From an uncultured Dorea sp. (GTDB taxonomy: Bacteria; Bacillota; Clostridia; Lachnospirales; Lachnospiraceae), in the NCBI GenBank assembly GCA_945870325.1, contig CAMBRQ010000006.1, forward strand, positions 1-64,000: 64,000 nt of DNA, read 5' to 3'. The notes under the pieces are model-generated. The model saw nothing but the letters and a program-made list of their open reading frames with translations, ran no database searches and was not told where the DNA came from. Every line of letters begins with the position of its first letter. The first letter of the stretch is position 1. Made by a program: the position numbers and the translations under genes. Positions 9,614 to 18,313 of this stretch are shown in pieces.

Positions 9614-10540
9614 CTATACGCCTTCCCCATCGAATTCCGGGATAAAACTCTCCGATGCCACTTCCCCCTCCTGGATGAATCCGCACTCGACGCCTAGTTC
9701 CATGGCATAATCCACCACTCGTTCGTACTCTCTCTTGGTTACCTTTCTTGCAAGCAACGGATCATCCTTTACCTGTTCCATAGGCGTATACTGATTCATA
9801 ATGCTGATCATAATCCGCTCACCATAGGTCTCATACAGATACCGGATCACCGCCTTAGCGTTCTTCACATGCCCTGGAAGCACGAGATGACGGACAATGA
9901 CGCCACGCTTCATCCGTCCCGTCTTCTCATCGAACTTCAGGCTTCCCACCTGACTTACCATCTCTTCCAACGCCTCTTTTGCATATGCAGGATAATCCGG
10001 CGCATGAGAATACTTCTTCGCCAGTTCTTCTTCCATATATTTAAAATCCGGCAGGTAGATATCTACATACCCTTTAAGCATCTGAATCGTCTCCGTTTTC
10101 TCATATCCACTCGTATTATACACGATCGGAAGCCTCAAGCCCTCCTGCTTCGCCATATCGAGCGCCTCAGTTATCTGGGGGACATAATGTGTCGGCGTTA
10201 CCAGATTGATATTATTTGCCCCTTGCTCCTGCAGTTCCAAAAATATCCTGGCAAGCCGTTTTACACTGATAGGCTTTCCCACTTTCGACCTGGCAATGCT
10301 ATAGTTCTGGCAAAAGACACATCCCATATTGCACCCGGAGAAAAACACTGTCCCCGATCCTTCTTTTCCTGAGATACAGGTCTCCTCCCACATATGCAGC
10401 GCCGCCCTCGCAACCACAAGTTCCCCTGTCTCCTGGCAATATCCTCTCTGTCCTTTCCTGCGGTTCACTTTGCAGTTTCGCGGACACAGGCAGCACTCCT
10501 GCATGATACGCTTGCTCCACGCAGTTCTATCCATACACAT
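9614..10540 (-). CDS. PflX-like radical SAM protein
   Basis: The 308-residue protein has a Cys-rich N-terminal segment (CCLCPRNCKVNR, residues 16-27) and the radical SAM cluster motif in SGCNMGCVFCQNYSIA near 68-83 (CxxxCxxC). The following text, INLVTPTHYVPQITEAL and IVRHLVLPGH, matches the PflX/YgcF-type group related to pyruvate formate-lyase activases. It presumably binds a 4Fe-4S cluster and SAM; its target is unknown. It is transcribed alone on the minus strand; the start has two close ATGs (10540 and 10534) and a weak GGAG site. No glycyl-radical enzyme gene is adjacent, so an activase role is not supported by context. Confidence 0.82.
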   Translation of the reverse strand: MCMDRTAWSKRIMQECCLCPRNCKVNRRKGQRGYCQETGELVVARAALHMWEETCISGKEGSGTVFFSGCNMGCVFCQNYSIARSKVGKPISVKRLARIFLELQEQGANNINLVTPTHYVPQITEALDMAKQEGLRLPIVYNTSGYEKTETIQMLKGYVDIYLPDFKYMEEELAKKYSHAPDYPAYAKEALEEMVSQVGSLKFDEKTGRMKRGVIVRHLVLPGHVKNAKAVIRYLYETYGERIMISIMNQYTPMEQVKDDPLLARKVTKREYERVVDYAMELGVECGFIQEGEVASESFIPEFDGEGV

Positions 10541-10705
10541 GCTCCACTCCTTCTCCCCATACTATCTCCCCCATAATACCACTCTTCCCCACTCCAAACA
10601 ATTCCCCACTCCCCCAAAGTTTTCCTCGACAATCCCACTCCCCCACACACTCTCTTTCTCGTTGTCCCCTTTAAGGTTATTATTATATCCTTTGCTAATA
10701 AACAG
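10541..10705. other. intergenic sequence, pyrimidine-rich
   Basis: This stretch is strongly C/T-rich on the plus strand (many CCCCAC and CTCC runs) and shows no credible gene. A weak promoter-like TTGTCC (10662) with TATATC (10684) lies just before the structured RNA candidate. Confidence 0.4.
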
Positions 10706-10885
10706 CAGTTCTGAGAAGCGAGATGTTCCTAAGCAAACAATTCAGGGGTGCTCTTAATGGAGGCGAAATCCACTGCTTACGAAGACTTAAGCACGAAGGC
10801 TCTCCTGAGTGCTTTAGTCGCAGTTAGCAGTTAGTTCGCCGGAATGTTATCCCGTTTGCGTGGAATATCTCGCTTCTCAGAACTG
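10706..10885 (+). ncRNA. candidate structured RNA, 180 nt, long nested hairpin
   Basis: A 24-nt arm at 10706-10729 pairs with 10862-10885 with a single non-Watson-Crick position. That position is G-U if the plus strand is transcribed and A-C if the minus strand is, which favours plus. Nested inside are GCAAAC/GTTTGC (10733/10854), GGCGAA/TTCGCC (10762/10835), ACTGCT/AGCAGT (10772/10826) and an 11-bp stem with one mismatch GACTTAAGCAC/GTGCTTTAGTC (10784/10809). The whole thus folds as one long interrupted hairpin, the general form of 6S RNA and of some Clostridia RNA motifs such as raiA. No coding sequence or T-tract terminator accompanies it. A MITE with 24-bp terminal repeats is the main alternative; no target-site duplication is evident. 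Confidence 0.5.
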
Positions 10886-10914
10886 CGTCCACTTGTCAAA
10901 TATAAAAATAACCT

Positions 10915-12393
10915 CTAAAACAACCTCTTATTGGCATGATAGATTTCCTTAAATCTTAAAAATTCCTCTTCATACTTCTTCACATTTTCAAGAATCGGCT
11001 CCGTAACTTCCTCATTCAGTTTCACCATACTCTCACAAGCCTCTTCATAATCCCGGAAATACCCGCTTCCTACCGCAGCCGTCATCGCAGCCCCGATACT
11101 AGCCTGCTCCTTCCCCTGATTCGTATAGATCGGGCAATTATACATATCCGCCTGAATCTGTCTGAACAACGGGCTCTTAGCCCCGCCGCCCGCTGCAATC
11201 ACACGATCCGCCGTAATTCCAAGCGACTGGAAGATCGCGTACGACTCCTTCATGCTATAGACAATTCCCTCCATCGTACTGCGAATCAGATGTGCCTTCG
11301 TATGCTTCAGCGTCATTCCAAGATATACGGCCTTCGCATCCGGATCGTTGTGCGGTGTCCGTTCACCATTCAGGTATGGAAGGAATAATAACCCTTCACT
11401 TCCCGCCGGAATCTTCTCTGCAATTGCCGTCATATCATCAAAACTTCCGTACTCCAAAATGTTATTCTTAAGCCACTTAAGTGCAACTCCTCCGCTTAGA
11501 TGCGCTCCCATGATACTCCATAACGTCTCCCCGCCATGGCACCAGGTATTCGTCCGAAGCGACGGATCATACAGCGGCGCATCCAATGCACAAGTCAGAT
11601 GGCAGGCAGTTCCAATGGTAGATGCCATTCTTCCACTCTTAATCATTCCATTGCCAAGTTCCATCATCAGAGAATCTCCGCCGCCAAATGCAACAAAAGT
11701 TCCCTTCTTAAGTCCGGTCTGCCCGGCACATTCTTCCGTAATCACACCCGCCTGCTCATATGCCTCATGGCTTTCCACCAGCAGATCTGCCGAAATTCCT
11801 AATTTCTCCAGAATCTCGTATGCCCATGTTCGATGTTTCATATCCCACATACCTGTCGAACTGGCATCTGAAGCATCTGTCCCCCATTCTCCGCACATCC
11901 GGTACCGAATGTAATCTTTCGGCAGCATCACCTTATAGATCTTCTCATAATTCTGTGGTTCATTCTCCTTCACCCACATCAGGGACGGCAGAAGGAATCC
12001 GGCACTTAAGCGATTGCAGAATACCTGGCCGAACTGCTCTTCCGGCACAACTTCATATATCTTCCGAATCGTCTCTCCGGTTCGCTGATCCGCCCAGATA
12101 ATTGCATTACGAATTGGTTTGCCGTCTGCATCTACCATAACCAATCCATGCATTTGCCCGGAGTATCCGATTCCTCGGATTCCTTCTCGAATCTCAGGTG
12201 CTGTTCCAAGCATCTTGCGGATTGCCCGAATCGTCGCCTGCCACAACTGCTCCATATCCTGCTCTGCCTGGTTCAGTTCCGGCTTCATAATGTCGTACTC
12301 GCACTGTCCCTCTGCGATTGTTCTTCCCAGCGGATCAACCGCAACTGCTCTTACACTAGATGTCCCAAGATCAATTCCTACAAAACATTCCAT
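10915..12393 (-). CDS. xylB: xylulokinase
   Basis: The 492-residue FGGY-family kinase phosphorylates D-xylulose to xylulose 5-phosphate. N-terminal phosphate loop GIDLGTSSVRAVAVD (residues 6-20), IGYSGQMHGLVMVD near 78-91, WADQRTGE near 100 and the C-terminal adenosine motif AAGGGAKSPLFRQIQADMYNCP near 415 are typical of XylB, and the MHGLV motif is the xylulokinase-specific signature. The gene overlaps the aldo/keto reductase gene upstream by 16 bp, so the two are translationally coupled under the GntR repressor upstream. No xylose isomerase or transporter is in the window, so the substrate may come from a reductase/dehydrogenase route or a polyol. Confidence 0.92.
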   Translation of the reverse strand: MECFVGIDLGTSSVRAVAVDPLGRTIAEGQCEYDIMKPELNQAEQDMEQLWQATIRAIRKMLGTAPEIREGIRGIGYSGQMHGLVMVDADGKPIRNAIIWADQRTGETIRKIYEVVPEEQFGQVFCNRLSAGFLLPSLMWVKENEPQNYEKIYKVMLPKDYIRYRMCGEWGTDASDASSTGMWDMKHRTWAYEILEKLGISADLLVESHEAYEQAGVITEECAGQTGLKKGTFVAFGGGDSLMMELGNGMIKSGRMASTIGTACHLTCALDAPLYDPSLRTNTWCHGGETLWSIMGAHLSGGVALKWLKNNILEYGSFDDMTAIAEKIPAGSEGLLFLPYLNGERTPHNDPDAKAVYLGMTLKHTKAHLIRSTMEGIVYSMKESYAIFQSLGITADRVIAAGGGAKSPLFRQIQADMYNCPIYTNQGKEQASIGAAMTAAVGSGYFRDYEEACESMVKLNEEVTEPILENVKKYEEEFLRFKEIYHANKRLF

Positions 12394-13391
12394 GCATCTT
12401 CACCATCCCAGATATCCCGCCAGTCCTTCGCGTCTTCCCACAGGAACACCTTTCCCTTGATCAGACGTGCGTTCTTATCTGCCTTTCTTAATATCTCCAT
12501 CTCTTCTTCTGTAAGGAAATCCTCTGTCGTACACTTAAGATTCCCTACATATTCATTTTCATAGATTGAAAATGGAATCGGTACGTGACCTCTCTGTACC
12601 GCCCATTTCACACATATGGTCGCCGGATGACAGTGATGCGCTTTCGCAATCTCTACAAGTTCCGGCATCTCAAATGTCACCACATCTCCTTCTTCCGTAT
12701 CACGCTCTGGCCTGCACGGTGATCCCATCGGGCTGTATGCAATCGGAAGAATATCATGTGCCTTGCAGTATTCGAATAACTTCGGCTGCTGGAATGTTGG
12801 GTTGATCTCTACCTCCAGTACCGCCGGTTTGATTCTGCAAAGCGGAAGAACCTGTTCAAGTTTTGTAATCGTCATGTTGGACATTCCAATGGCTCTTACC
12901 AGTCCCAGGTCTACAAGCCTCTCCATCTGCCTCCATACCGTCATATATTCCTCTACGGTAAATGGAACCGCATCCGGGTTGCGCCCAGTAAGATGTGCTC
13001 CCGGAGCATGATAGTTCGGGAACGGCCAATGTACCATATAGATATCCACATAGTCCAACTGCAAATCTCTCAGACTCTGCGCACACGCCACCAGGACATC
13101 TCCCTTCCCGTGCATATCATTCCACACCTTCGTCATGATTGTCAGATCCTGCCTCTGTACGATTCCATCTGCGAACGCTCTTGCATACACTTCTCCAATG
13201 GCTTTCTCATTGCCATAAGCCGCCGCTCCGTCAAAAAGACGATAACCTGCTCTGATCGCTCCGTACACCGCATCGGCCACCTCTTCGGATGTGAATCGGT
13301 CATTCCCGAATGTCCCCATACCAATTCCGGGAATGATCATTCCATTGTTCAGTTTTCTCTGAGGAACCAGAGATGGATTCACTGTCTCCAT
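12378..13391 (-). CDS. aldo/keto reductase
   Basis: The 337-residue protein is an NAD(P)H-dependent AKR of the 2,5-diketogluconate/aldose reductase type. The catalytic set is visible: Asp and Tyr in FDGAAAYGNE, Lys in IMTKVWND, His in VDIYMVHWPFP. The cofactor region near the C terminus (PIPFSIYENEY) is altered from the usual IPKS, so cofactor preference is unclear. It is coupled to xylB by a 16-bp overlap, and the same operon layout suggests it acts on a pentose, pentulose or polyol that is then phosphorylated by XylB. The reaction direction cannot be judged from sequence. Confidence 0.85.
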   Translation of the reverse strand: METVNPSLVPQRKLNNGMIIPGIGMGTFGNDRFTSEEVADAVYGAIRAGYRLFDGAAAYGNEKAIGEVYARAFADGIVQRQDLTIMTKVWNDMHGKGDVLVACAQSLRDLQLDYVDIYMVHWPFPNYHAPGAHLTGRNPDAVPFTVEEYMTVWRQMERLVDLGLVRAIGMSNMTITKLEQVLPLCRIKPAVLEVEINPTFQQPKLFEYCKAHDILPIAYSPMGSPCRPERDTEEGDVVTFEMPELVEIAKAHHCHPATICVKWAVQRGHVPIPFSIYENEYVGNLKCTTEDFLTEEEMEILRKADKNARLIKGKVFLWEDAKDWRDIWDGEDAWNVL

Positions 13392-13445
13392 ACGCTACCT
13401 CCTTGTCTTCCTATCATCTTTATCTTCATTGCCTTGCTGACATTT

Positions 13446-14480
13446 CTATTTTAGCTTCCCTTTTACCTGCCAATCTTTGGCCTTCCATGCAGATCTTTCC
13501 TCTGCCTGGATCTCCAACTGCCGATAGATCCGTTTTGCCGTTGCCCGCAAATCCTGATTATAGATATCCACCGGATAACGTTCTGATCCTTCAAAATCAT
13601 CAATCACCGCAAGGGCTATCTTTCCCTCTTCCAAGAATCCTGCCTGCAGAAGCCTCTCTGCCGTCTGCTGCCCAATCTCACCAGTCCCACACAAGAACAG
13701 ACCTTCTTCCATCCCCGAAGCCTTCTCCTCCACTGCCTTCAGCGCTTCTTCAGACATCCTCCTGTCACGCCGCCAAGGCGCATGTAATATCTCTGCCTCA
13801 GGATGCAGTCCCCGGAACGCTTCTTCCCTCTTTCTTACATTGCTGATCTCCTGATTATCCCAGCCAATATACACATACTCCTGATGCTGCTTTTTCTGAC
13901 AGTCAAGCAAAACCTTTACTGCATCCTCATTATCCAGGAATACACTGTCTGCATAGGGAAATGCATTATCCGTATCGAAAAATACCAGATTCATCCCAAT
14001 ACTTCTCAAACGCAGTAATTTTTCCGGGTCAATCTTCTGGTCATCCTGCCACACAACCGCATTTCTGATATTCTTACTGTACAGCCGGTACAGACAATCT
14101 TCCAAAGACGTATGCTCCGGCACTTCTACATACAGCATCAGACCCTCCCGCTCCCAGACACATTTCTGGAAGTCTGCGATAAACCTGGCAAAAAACGGGT
14201 TCTTGGATGGCGCAACTACTCCAATCATATCCAGCATATTATGATTGCCGTAATTCTTAAGCGTTACCCGTGTCCCATTACCCACTTCACGCACAATCAG
14301 TTCTTCCGCCTCCAGAAGTTCCAATGCTTTTCTCACCGTAATTCTGCTGACTTCGTAATCCTGGGCAAGCTGACGCTCCGAAGGAATCTTCTCGCCATTC
14401 TTGTAGACACCTTCATAGATCTGACGGCAGATGTCATTCTTTAGATCGATATACCTTAATTCTGTTATCTCCGAATTCAC
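13446..14480 (-). CDS. GntR-type repressor with LacI-like sensor domain (AraR-like)
   Basis: The 344-residue protein has an N-terminal GntR winged helix at about residues 8-75 (KIPSERQLAQDYEVSRITVRK) followed by a periplasmic-binding-protein-type sensor (MIGVVAPSKNPFFARFIADF near 85). That layout is shared with AraR of Bacillus, a sugar-responsive repressor. It is the first gene upstream of the reductase/xylB operon on the same strand, 54 bp away, and the region before it holds a perfect 11-bp-arm palindrome, so autoregulation and control of the pentose operon are likely. The effector sugar is not known. Confidence 0.85.
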   Translation of the reverse strand: MNSEITELRYIDLKNDICRQIYEGVYKNGEKIPSERQLAQDYEVSRITVRKALELLEAEELIVREVGNGTRVTLKNYGNHNMLDMIGVVAPSKNPFFARFIADFQKCVWEREGLMLYVEVPEHTSLEDCLYRLYSKNIRNAVVWQDDQKIDPEKLLRLRSIGMNLVFFDTDNAFPYADSVFLDNEDAVKVLLDCQKKQHQEYVYIGWDNQEISNVRKREEAFRGLHPEAEILHAPWRRDRRMSEEALKAVEEKASGMEEGLFLCGTGEIGQQTAERLLQAGFLEEGKIALAVIDDFEGSERYPVDIYNQDLRATAKRIYRQLEIQAEERSAWKAKDWQVKGKLK

Positions 14481-14519
14481 AAGTCCCCTCCTTTCCTGAT
14501 ACTTCCATAGTTTCCCTTT

Positions 14520-14544
14520 AATGGTATTATATCATAATACCATT
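14520..14544. promoter_or_regulatory. palindromic operator upstream of the GntR gene
   Basis: AATGGTATTAT and ATAATACCATT form perfect 11-bp arms around ATC. Position and symmetry fit the binding site of the GntR-type repressor encoded immediately downstream on the minus strand. Confidence 0.7.
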
Positions 14545-14617
14545 ATGTGTCAACCTATAACTCCCGATATTAGCGAAAAATGTCGATAAAATCAAGGAAT
14601 TTCCTTGAACATAAAGG

Positions 14618-14646
14618 CTGACATTTTTAAAGATGCATGCTATAAT
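14618..14646 (+). promoter_or_regulatory. promoter for the Rpn-family gene
   Basis: CTGACA at 14618-14623 and TATAAT at 14641-14646 are spaced by 17 bp. The leader of about 165 nt that follows contains an inverted pair AGAGGA/TCCTCT (about 14758-14790) close to the ribosome site. Confidence 0.65.
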
Positions 14647-14816
14647 TCAAACAAGCATTATTTTTCTAAACATTCTATATGACAAAGTCATTCCAAATTC
14701 TAATGATATTTATAATCTTAGAAAATTCGATGCTTAATCACAGACCCAAGAACAGCAGAGAGGATTCTAAGAAGAATGAAAGAGTCCTCTTATATCCCAA
14801 AAAAGGAGGACCATGA

Positions 14817-15743
14817 ATGACGGAAGACCAAAGAATCATACAGGCAGCGAATGAGATTGTCACGCATCACAAAGTAATCGGCATGCCACTGCGTGCTTAT
14901 AAAGACAGAATCTTTCGCATGATATTCAAAGAAAAACGGGAATTGCTCGAACTTTACAATGCCATGAATGGAACCAGTTATACCAATGAGGATGATCTAA
15001 TTGTAACAACGTTAGAAAATGCAATTTATCTAGGCATGAAAAATGACATATCTTTTATGCTTTACGACCAGTTGACATTGTATGAACACCAATCCACCAA
15101 GAATCCCAACATGCCATTACGGGATTTACTGTACGTAGCAGATGTCTATTCTAATCTGACAAAAGATAAAAATCTATATAGTTCTACTCTAGTAAAGATA
15201 CCAGAGCCAAAGTTTGTCGTATTCTATAACGGAATAGAATCTATGGAAGAACGCCGAGAATTAAAACTCTCAGATGCATATGAAATAAAAAGCGAGAATC
15301 CAGACCTGGAATTAAAAGTAACTGAGTTGAATATCAATTCGGGATATAATGAAGAATTAATGAATAAATGTCAAACACTGCGAGAGTACATGATCCTGGT
15401 ATCCAAGATTCGGAATTACAGTCAAGAAATGCCCTTTGCAGAAGCTGTAGAATATGCCGTAGACGAATGTATCAACGAAGATATTTTAGCGGAATTTTTA
15501 CGAAAGAACAAAAACGAGGTAATCAAAGTGAGCATATATGAATATAACGAAGAACGCCATCTTCAACAGGAACGTGATGAAGCATGGCAGGAAGGCAACA
15601 AAACCGGCAAAAAACTAGGTGAAGAGCGTGTTAACAAACTTCACTACCATCTTATAGAAGATAATCGTATACAAGATTTGAAACATTCCATCGAAGATGA
15701 AGCATATCAGGAACACTTAATGGAAGAATACGGAATTGAATAG
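14817..15743 (+). CDS. Rpn/YhgA-like PD-(D/E)XK nuclease family protein
   Basis: The 308-residue product begins after AAAAGGAGG. The region at 25-150 reads as the transposase_31/Rpn family: YKDRIFRMIFKEKRELLELYNAMNG, then FMLYDQLTLYEHQSTKNPNMPLR and FVVFYNGIES, the last three containing the Asp, Glu-x-Gln and following strand of a PD-(D/E)XK core. Rpn proteins in E. coli are nucleases that raise recombination. The C terminus is coiled-coil-like and charged. The family is expanded in Lachnospiraceae, usually as solitary genes as here. The biological role in this group is not settled. Confidence 0.8.
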   Translation: MTEDQRIIQAANEIVTHHKVIGMPLRAYKDRIFRMIFKEKRELLELYNAMNGTSYTNEDDLIVTTLENAIYLGMKNDISFMLYDQLTLYEHQSTKNPNMPLRDLLYVADVYSNLTKDKNLYSSTLVKIPEPKFVVFYNGIESMEERRELKLSDAYEIKSENPDLELKVTELNINSGYNEELMNKCQTLREYMILVSKIRNYSQEMPFAEAVEYAVDECINEDILAEFLRKNKNEVIKVSIYEYNEERHLQQERDEAWQEGNKTGKKLGEERVNKLHYHLIEDNRIQDLKHSIEDEAYQEHLMEEYGIE

Positions 15744-15820
15744 AGAGTGTACGGCGCAGGACTCCGGCTGGCATCCCCTCAAGCATCCTCCCTCGCCGTT
15801 CACTTCTAATCTCTCATTTT

Positions 15821-17296
15821 CTACCTAAGAACCCCCTTGAATTCCTCATATGCCGCATCCCAAGCCTCTGCATCCCGCGGCTCATACGACATCACATTCT
15901 CGGAATTCGCAACAATTCGCCTTGCCTCTTTAATATCCTTGATCTCGCCCAGCGCCATAAACTGAACCGCCAGATTTCCAAGCGCCGTTGCTTCCACCGG
16001 ACCTGCCATCACTTCACAATGATTGGCACAAGCCGTCATCTGGCAAAGCATCTTGCTTTGAATCCCCCCACCAATCATATGGATTCTGTGATACTTTTTA
16101 TCCAGACAGAATTCAATCTTCTCCAGAACGTTCCTATATTTTAAAGCAAGACTCTGATTAATGCAGCACACGATCTCACCTACGGTCTTAGGAACCGGCT
16201 GTCCTGTCTTTTGGCAGAATTCCCGGATTCTTCTTGGCATGTTGCCTGCGGGTACGAATTCTGGTGCATCTACATCGATATAACTTCTAAAAGGCTTTGC
16301 TTTTGCCGCCATCTGCTCCAGTTCACCAAAACTATATTCCTGCCCTTCGCGAATCCACTGACGCCGGCATTCCTGAACCATCCATAAGCCAGTGATATTT
16401 TTCAGGAAATTCACCTTGCCGCCATAACTTCCTTCATTTGTCACGCTCAGTTCCAGAGATCTCTTGCCAATCGCAGGTTCTGATAATTCTGTACCATAGA
16501 GACTCCAGGTGCCACAACTGATGAAGATGAAGTCCTCCTCCTGAGTCGGCACCGCAACAGATGCGCTTTGTGTATCGTGAGACGCCACCGCAATCACTTT
16601 CTTGGAATCAATGGACAACTCCTCGCAGATCTCTGGTTTCAACTCTCCGATCACCGTCCCGCTTTCAATCACCTCCGGGAAGAAATCCTCCTTAAGTTCC
16701 AGGGCATCCGCCACCTCTTTCGACCATTGTTTATTACGGATATCATACATGGAAGAGGTCGTTGCCATGGTATACTCTGACTTCTGATTCCCCGTAAGGA
16801 AATACCCTAACAGATCCGGTGTAAATAAGAACTTCTTCGCTCGTTCCAGCATCCACGGACGCTTCTCCCTCAATGCATTCATCTGGAAAATTGTATTAAA
16901 ATACATGAATTCATTTCCTGTAATCTCATAGAGGCGCTCTTTGGAAATCTTGGAAAATACATCTTCGATCATCCCCTGGGTCCGGTCATCCCTGTAATGG
17001 ATTGCATTCTCCAGCAGTTCCCCATGTTCATCCAACAGAGCAAAGTCTACTCCCCAGGTGTCAATTCCGATACTTTCAAAATCCCCACACCTTTTTGCCT
17101 TGATCATCCCCTGCTTTATCTCATAAAACTGCCGCAGTGTATCCCAATACATGGTTCCGTTTACGGTCACCGGATCATTGGAGAATCTATGTACTTCCTT
17201 CATAGCGATCTTGCCATCTTCCAACGTTCCCAGAATCGCACGTCCACTGGATGCGCCAAAATCAAATGCCAGTACGCTCTTCGCCTTCTCTCCCAT
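15821..17296 (-). CDS. rhaB: rhamnulokinase
   Basis: The 491-residue FGGY kinase phosphorylates L-rhamnulose. The N-terminal loop is FDFGASSGRAILG (residues 11-23); IDTWGVDFALLDEHG near 78-92 is the RhaB signature; FISCGTWSLYGTEL near 256 and IGGGIQSKMLCQMTACANH near 418 follow. It is downstream of a class II aldolase on the same strand (83 bp apart), the normal RhaB-RhaD order. No rhamnose isomerase or mutarotase is present in the window, so the isomerase must be elsewhere or the pathway has a different entry sugar such as fuculose. Confidence 0.92.
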   Translation of the reverse strand: MGEKAKSVLAFDFGASSGRAILGTLEDGKIAMKEVHRFSNDPVTVNGTMYWDTLRQFYEIKQGMIKAKRCGDFESIGIDTWGVDFALLDEHGELLENAIHYRDDRTQGMIEDVFSKISKERLYEITGNEFMYFNTIFQMNALREKRPWMLERAKKFLFTPDLLGYFLTGNQKSEYTMATTSSMYDIRNKQWSKEVADALELKEDFFPEVIESGTVIGELKPEICEELSIDSKKVIAVASHDTQSASVAVPTQEEDFIFISCGTWSLYGTELSEPAIGKRSLELSVTNEGSYGGKVNFLKNITGLWMVQECRRQWIREGQEYSFGELEQMAAKAKPFRSYIDVDAPEFVPAGNMPRRIREFCQKTGQPVPKTVGEIVCCINQSLALKYRNVLEKIEFCLDKKYHRIHMIGGGIQSKMLCQMTACANHCEVMAGPVEATALGNLAVQFMALGEIKDIKEARRIVANSENVMSYEPRDAEAWDAAYEEFKGVLR

Positions 17297-17379
17297 ACCA
17301 CACTCTCCTTCTTCCCTGTACTCATAGTCTCACACAGTAAGGTACCTATGACTAGTTATCTTCGATTCACTATCACTGA

Positions 17380-18054
17380 TTATTTGTCGATTCCCGGATG
17401 TCTTCCGGTCAGCCCCATCTGTCTCCTGATATCATATAACTGCTCTACTCTCTCCTGACTTAAGATCTGCGGTCCACCCAGCATCTTAGCCTGATACAGA
17501 AGCCTTGCATAGAACTCCAAAGATTCCATCTTATGATATGCATTCAGCAAAGAATCTGAATATGTAAGCGCGCCATGATTCTCTAATAACACGGCATCAT
17601 AGCGTGACAGGAATTCGGCAATGGAATCCGGCACTTCTACGGTAGAAGGAGTTCCGTACTTTGCGATCGGAACGCTGCCAAGCGCAATGACTGCTTCCGG
17701 CATGATTGGCTCCTCTAGTGGAATACCTGCAATAGCAAATGTTGTTGCATACATCGGGTGTGCATGAACAACAGCATTCACATCCAGTCTCTCCTTGTAG
17801 ACTCTCATATGCATCTTAATCTCAGATGATGGACGGAATCCTTCATTTGCCTCCAGTACATTACCTTCACCGTCTACCTTACAGATATACTCAGGTGTCA
17901 TGAAACCTTTGCTGACTCCTGTCGGGGTGCACAGATACTCATTGTCATTCAGTTTTACCGAAAAGTTGCCATCATTAGAAGCCACCATTCCCCGGTCATA
18001 TACCCGTCTTCCAATCTCGCACATCTCTTTTTTGATGTCTAATTCACTTTTCAT
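17380..18054 (-). CDS. class II aldolase (rhamnulose/fuculose-1-phosphate type)
   Basis: The 224-residue protein belongs to the class II aldolase/adducin family, which splits L-rhamnulose, L-fuculose or related ketose 1-phosphates into DHAP and lactaldehyde using zinc. Motifs: VASNDGNFSVKLND near residue 25, the zinc pair in VVHAHPMYATTFA near 90 and the third His in LENHGALTYSDSLLNAYHKME near 150. The start is set by AAGGAGGAAGA before the ATG at 18054. With rhaB downstream, L-rhamnulose-1-phosphate is the most natural substrate, but the small size is closer to FucA than to typical RhaD, so I leave the symbol blank. Confidence 0.85.
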   Translation of the reverse strand: MKSELDIKKEMCEIGRRVYDRGMVASNDGNFSVKLNDNEYLCTPTGVSKGFMTPEYICKVDGEGNVLEANEGFRPSSEIKMHMRVYKERLDVNAVVHAHPMYATTFAIAGIPLEEPIMPEAVIALGSVPIAKYGTPSTVEVPDSIAEFLSRYDAVLLENHGALTYSDSLLNAYHKMESLEFYARLLYQAKMLGGPQILSQERVEQLYDIRRQMGLTGRHPGIDK

Positions 18055-18093
18055 GTATTCTTCCTCCTTATGTTTCATTTTAGTCGTTCATTT

Positions 18094-18110
18094 TATAAAA
18101 CAGTTTTATA
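18094..18110. promoter_or_regulatory. palindromic operator in the aldolase/ROK divergent region
   Basis: TATAAAAC and GTTTTATA form perfect 8-bp arms around A, 40 bp before the aldolase start. Further ATAAAAC or GTTTTAT copies occur near 18256 and 18290 before the ROK gene, so all may be sites for that regulator. Confidence 0.55.
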
Positions 18111-18313
18111 TAATATAGTTATATAATAGCACTGGATAAAAAACTACGCAATATGATATATTGAACAAATCTCATTTCCACTTTTTAGTTATATTTACTT
18201 TTATTTGTATTTCTATTTTCTGATTTTTCTGATATAATCATTTTAAAATGCATTTCATAAAACCATTTCAAATATTAACCACTATAGTTTTATTATTATG
18301 AGGAGGAATCATT

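Noticed and set aside
10394..10757. Plus-strand frames around the radical SAM start
   Set aside because: Composition is driven by the C-rich strand and they end in the structured RNA; no start signal.
14817..15743. Rpn-family gene as an IS transposase
   Set aside because: No inverted ends or target duplication are visible; the family is known as a chromosomal nuclease.
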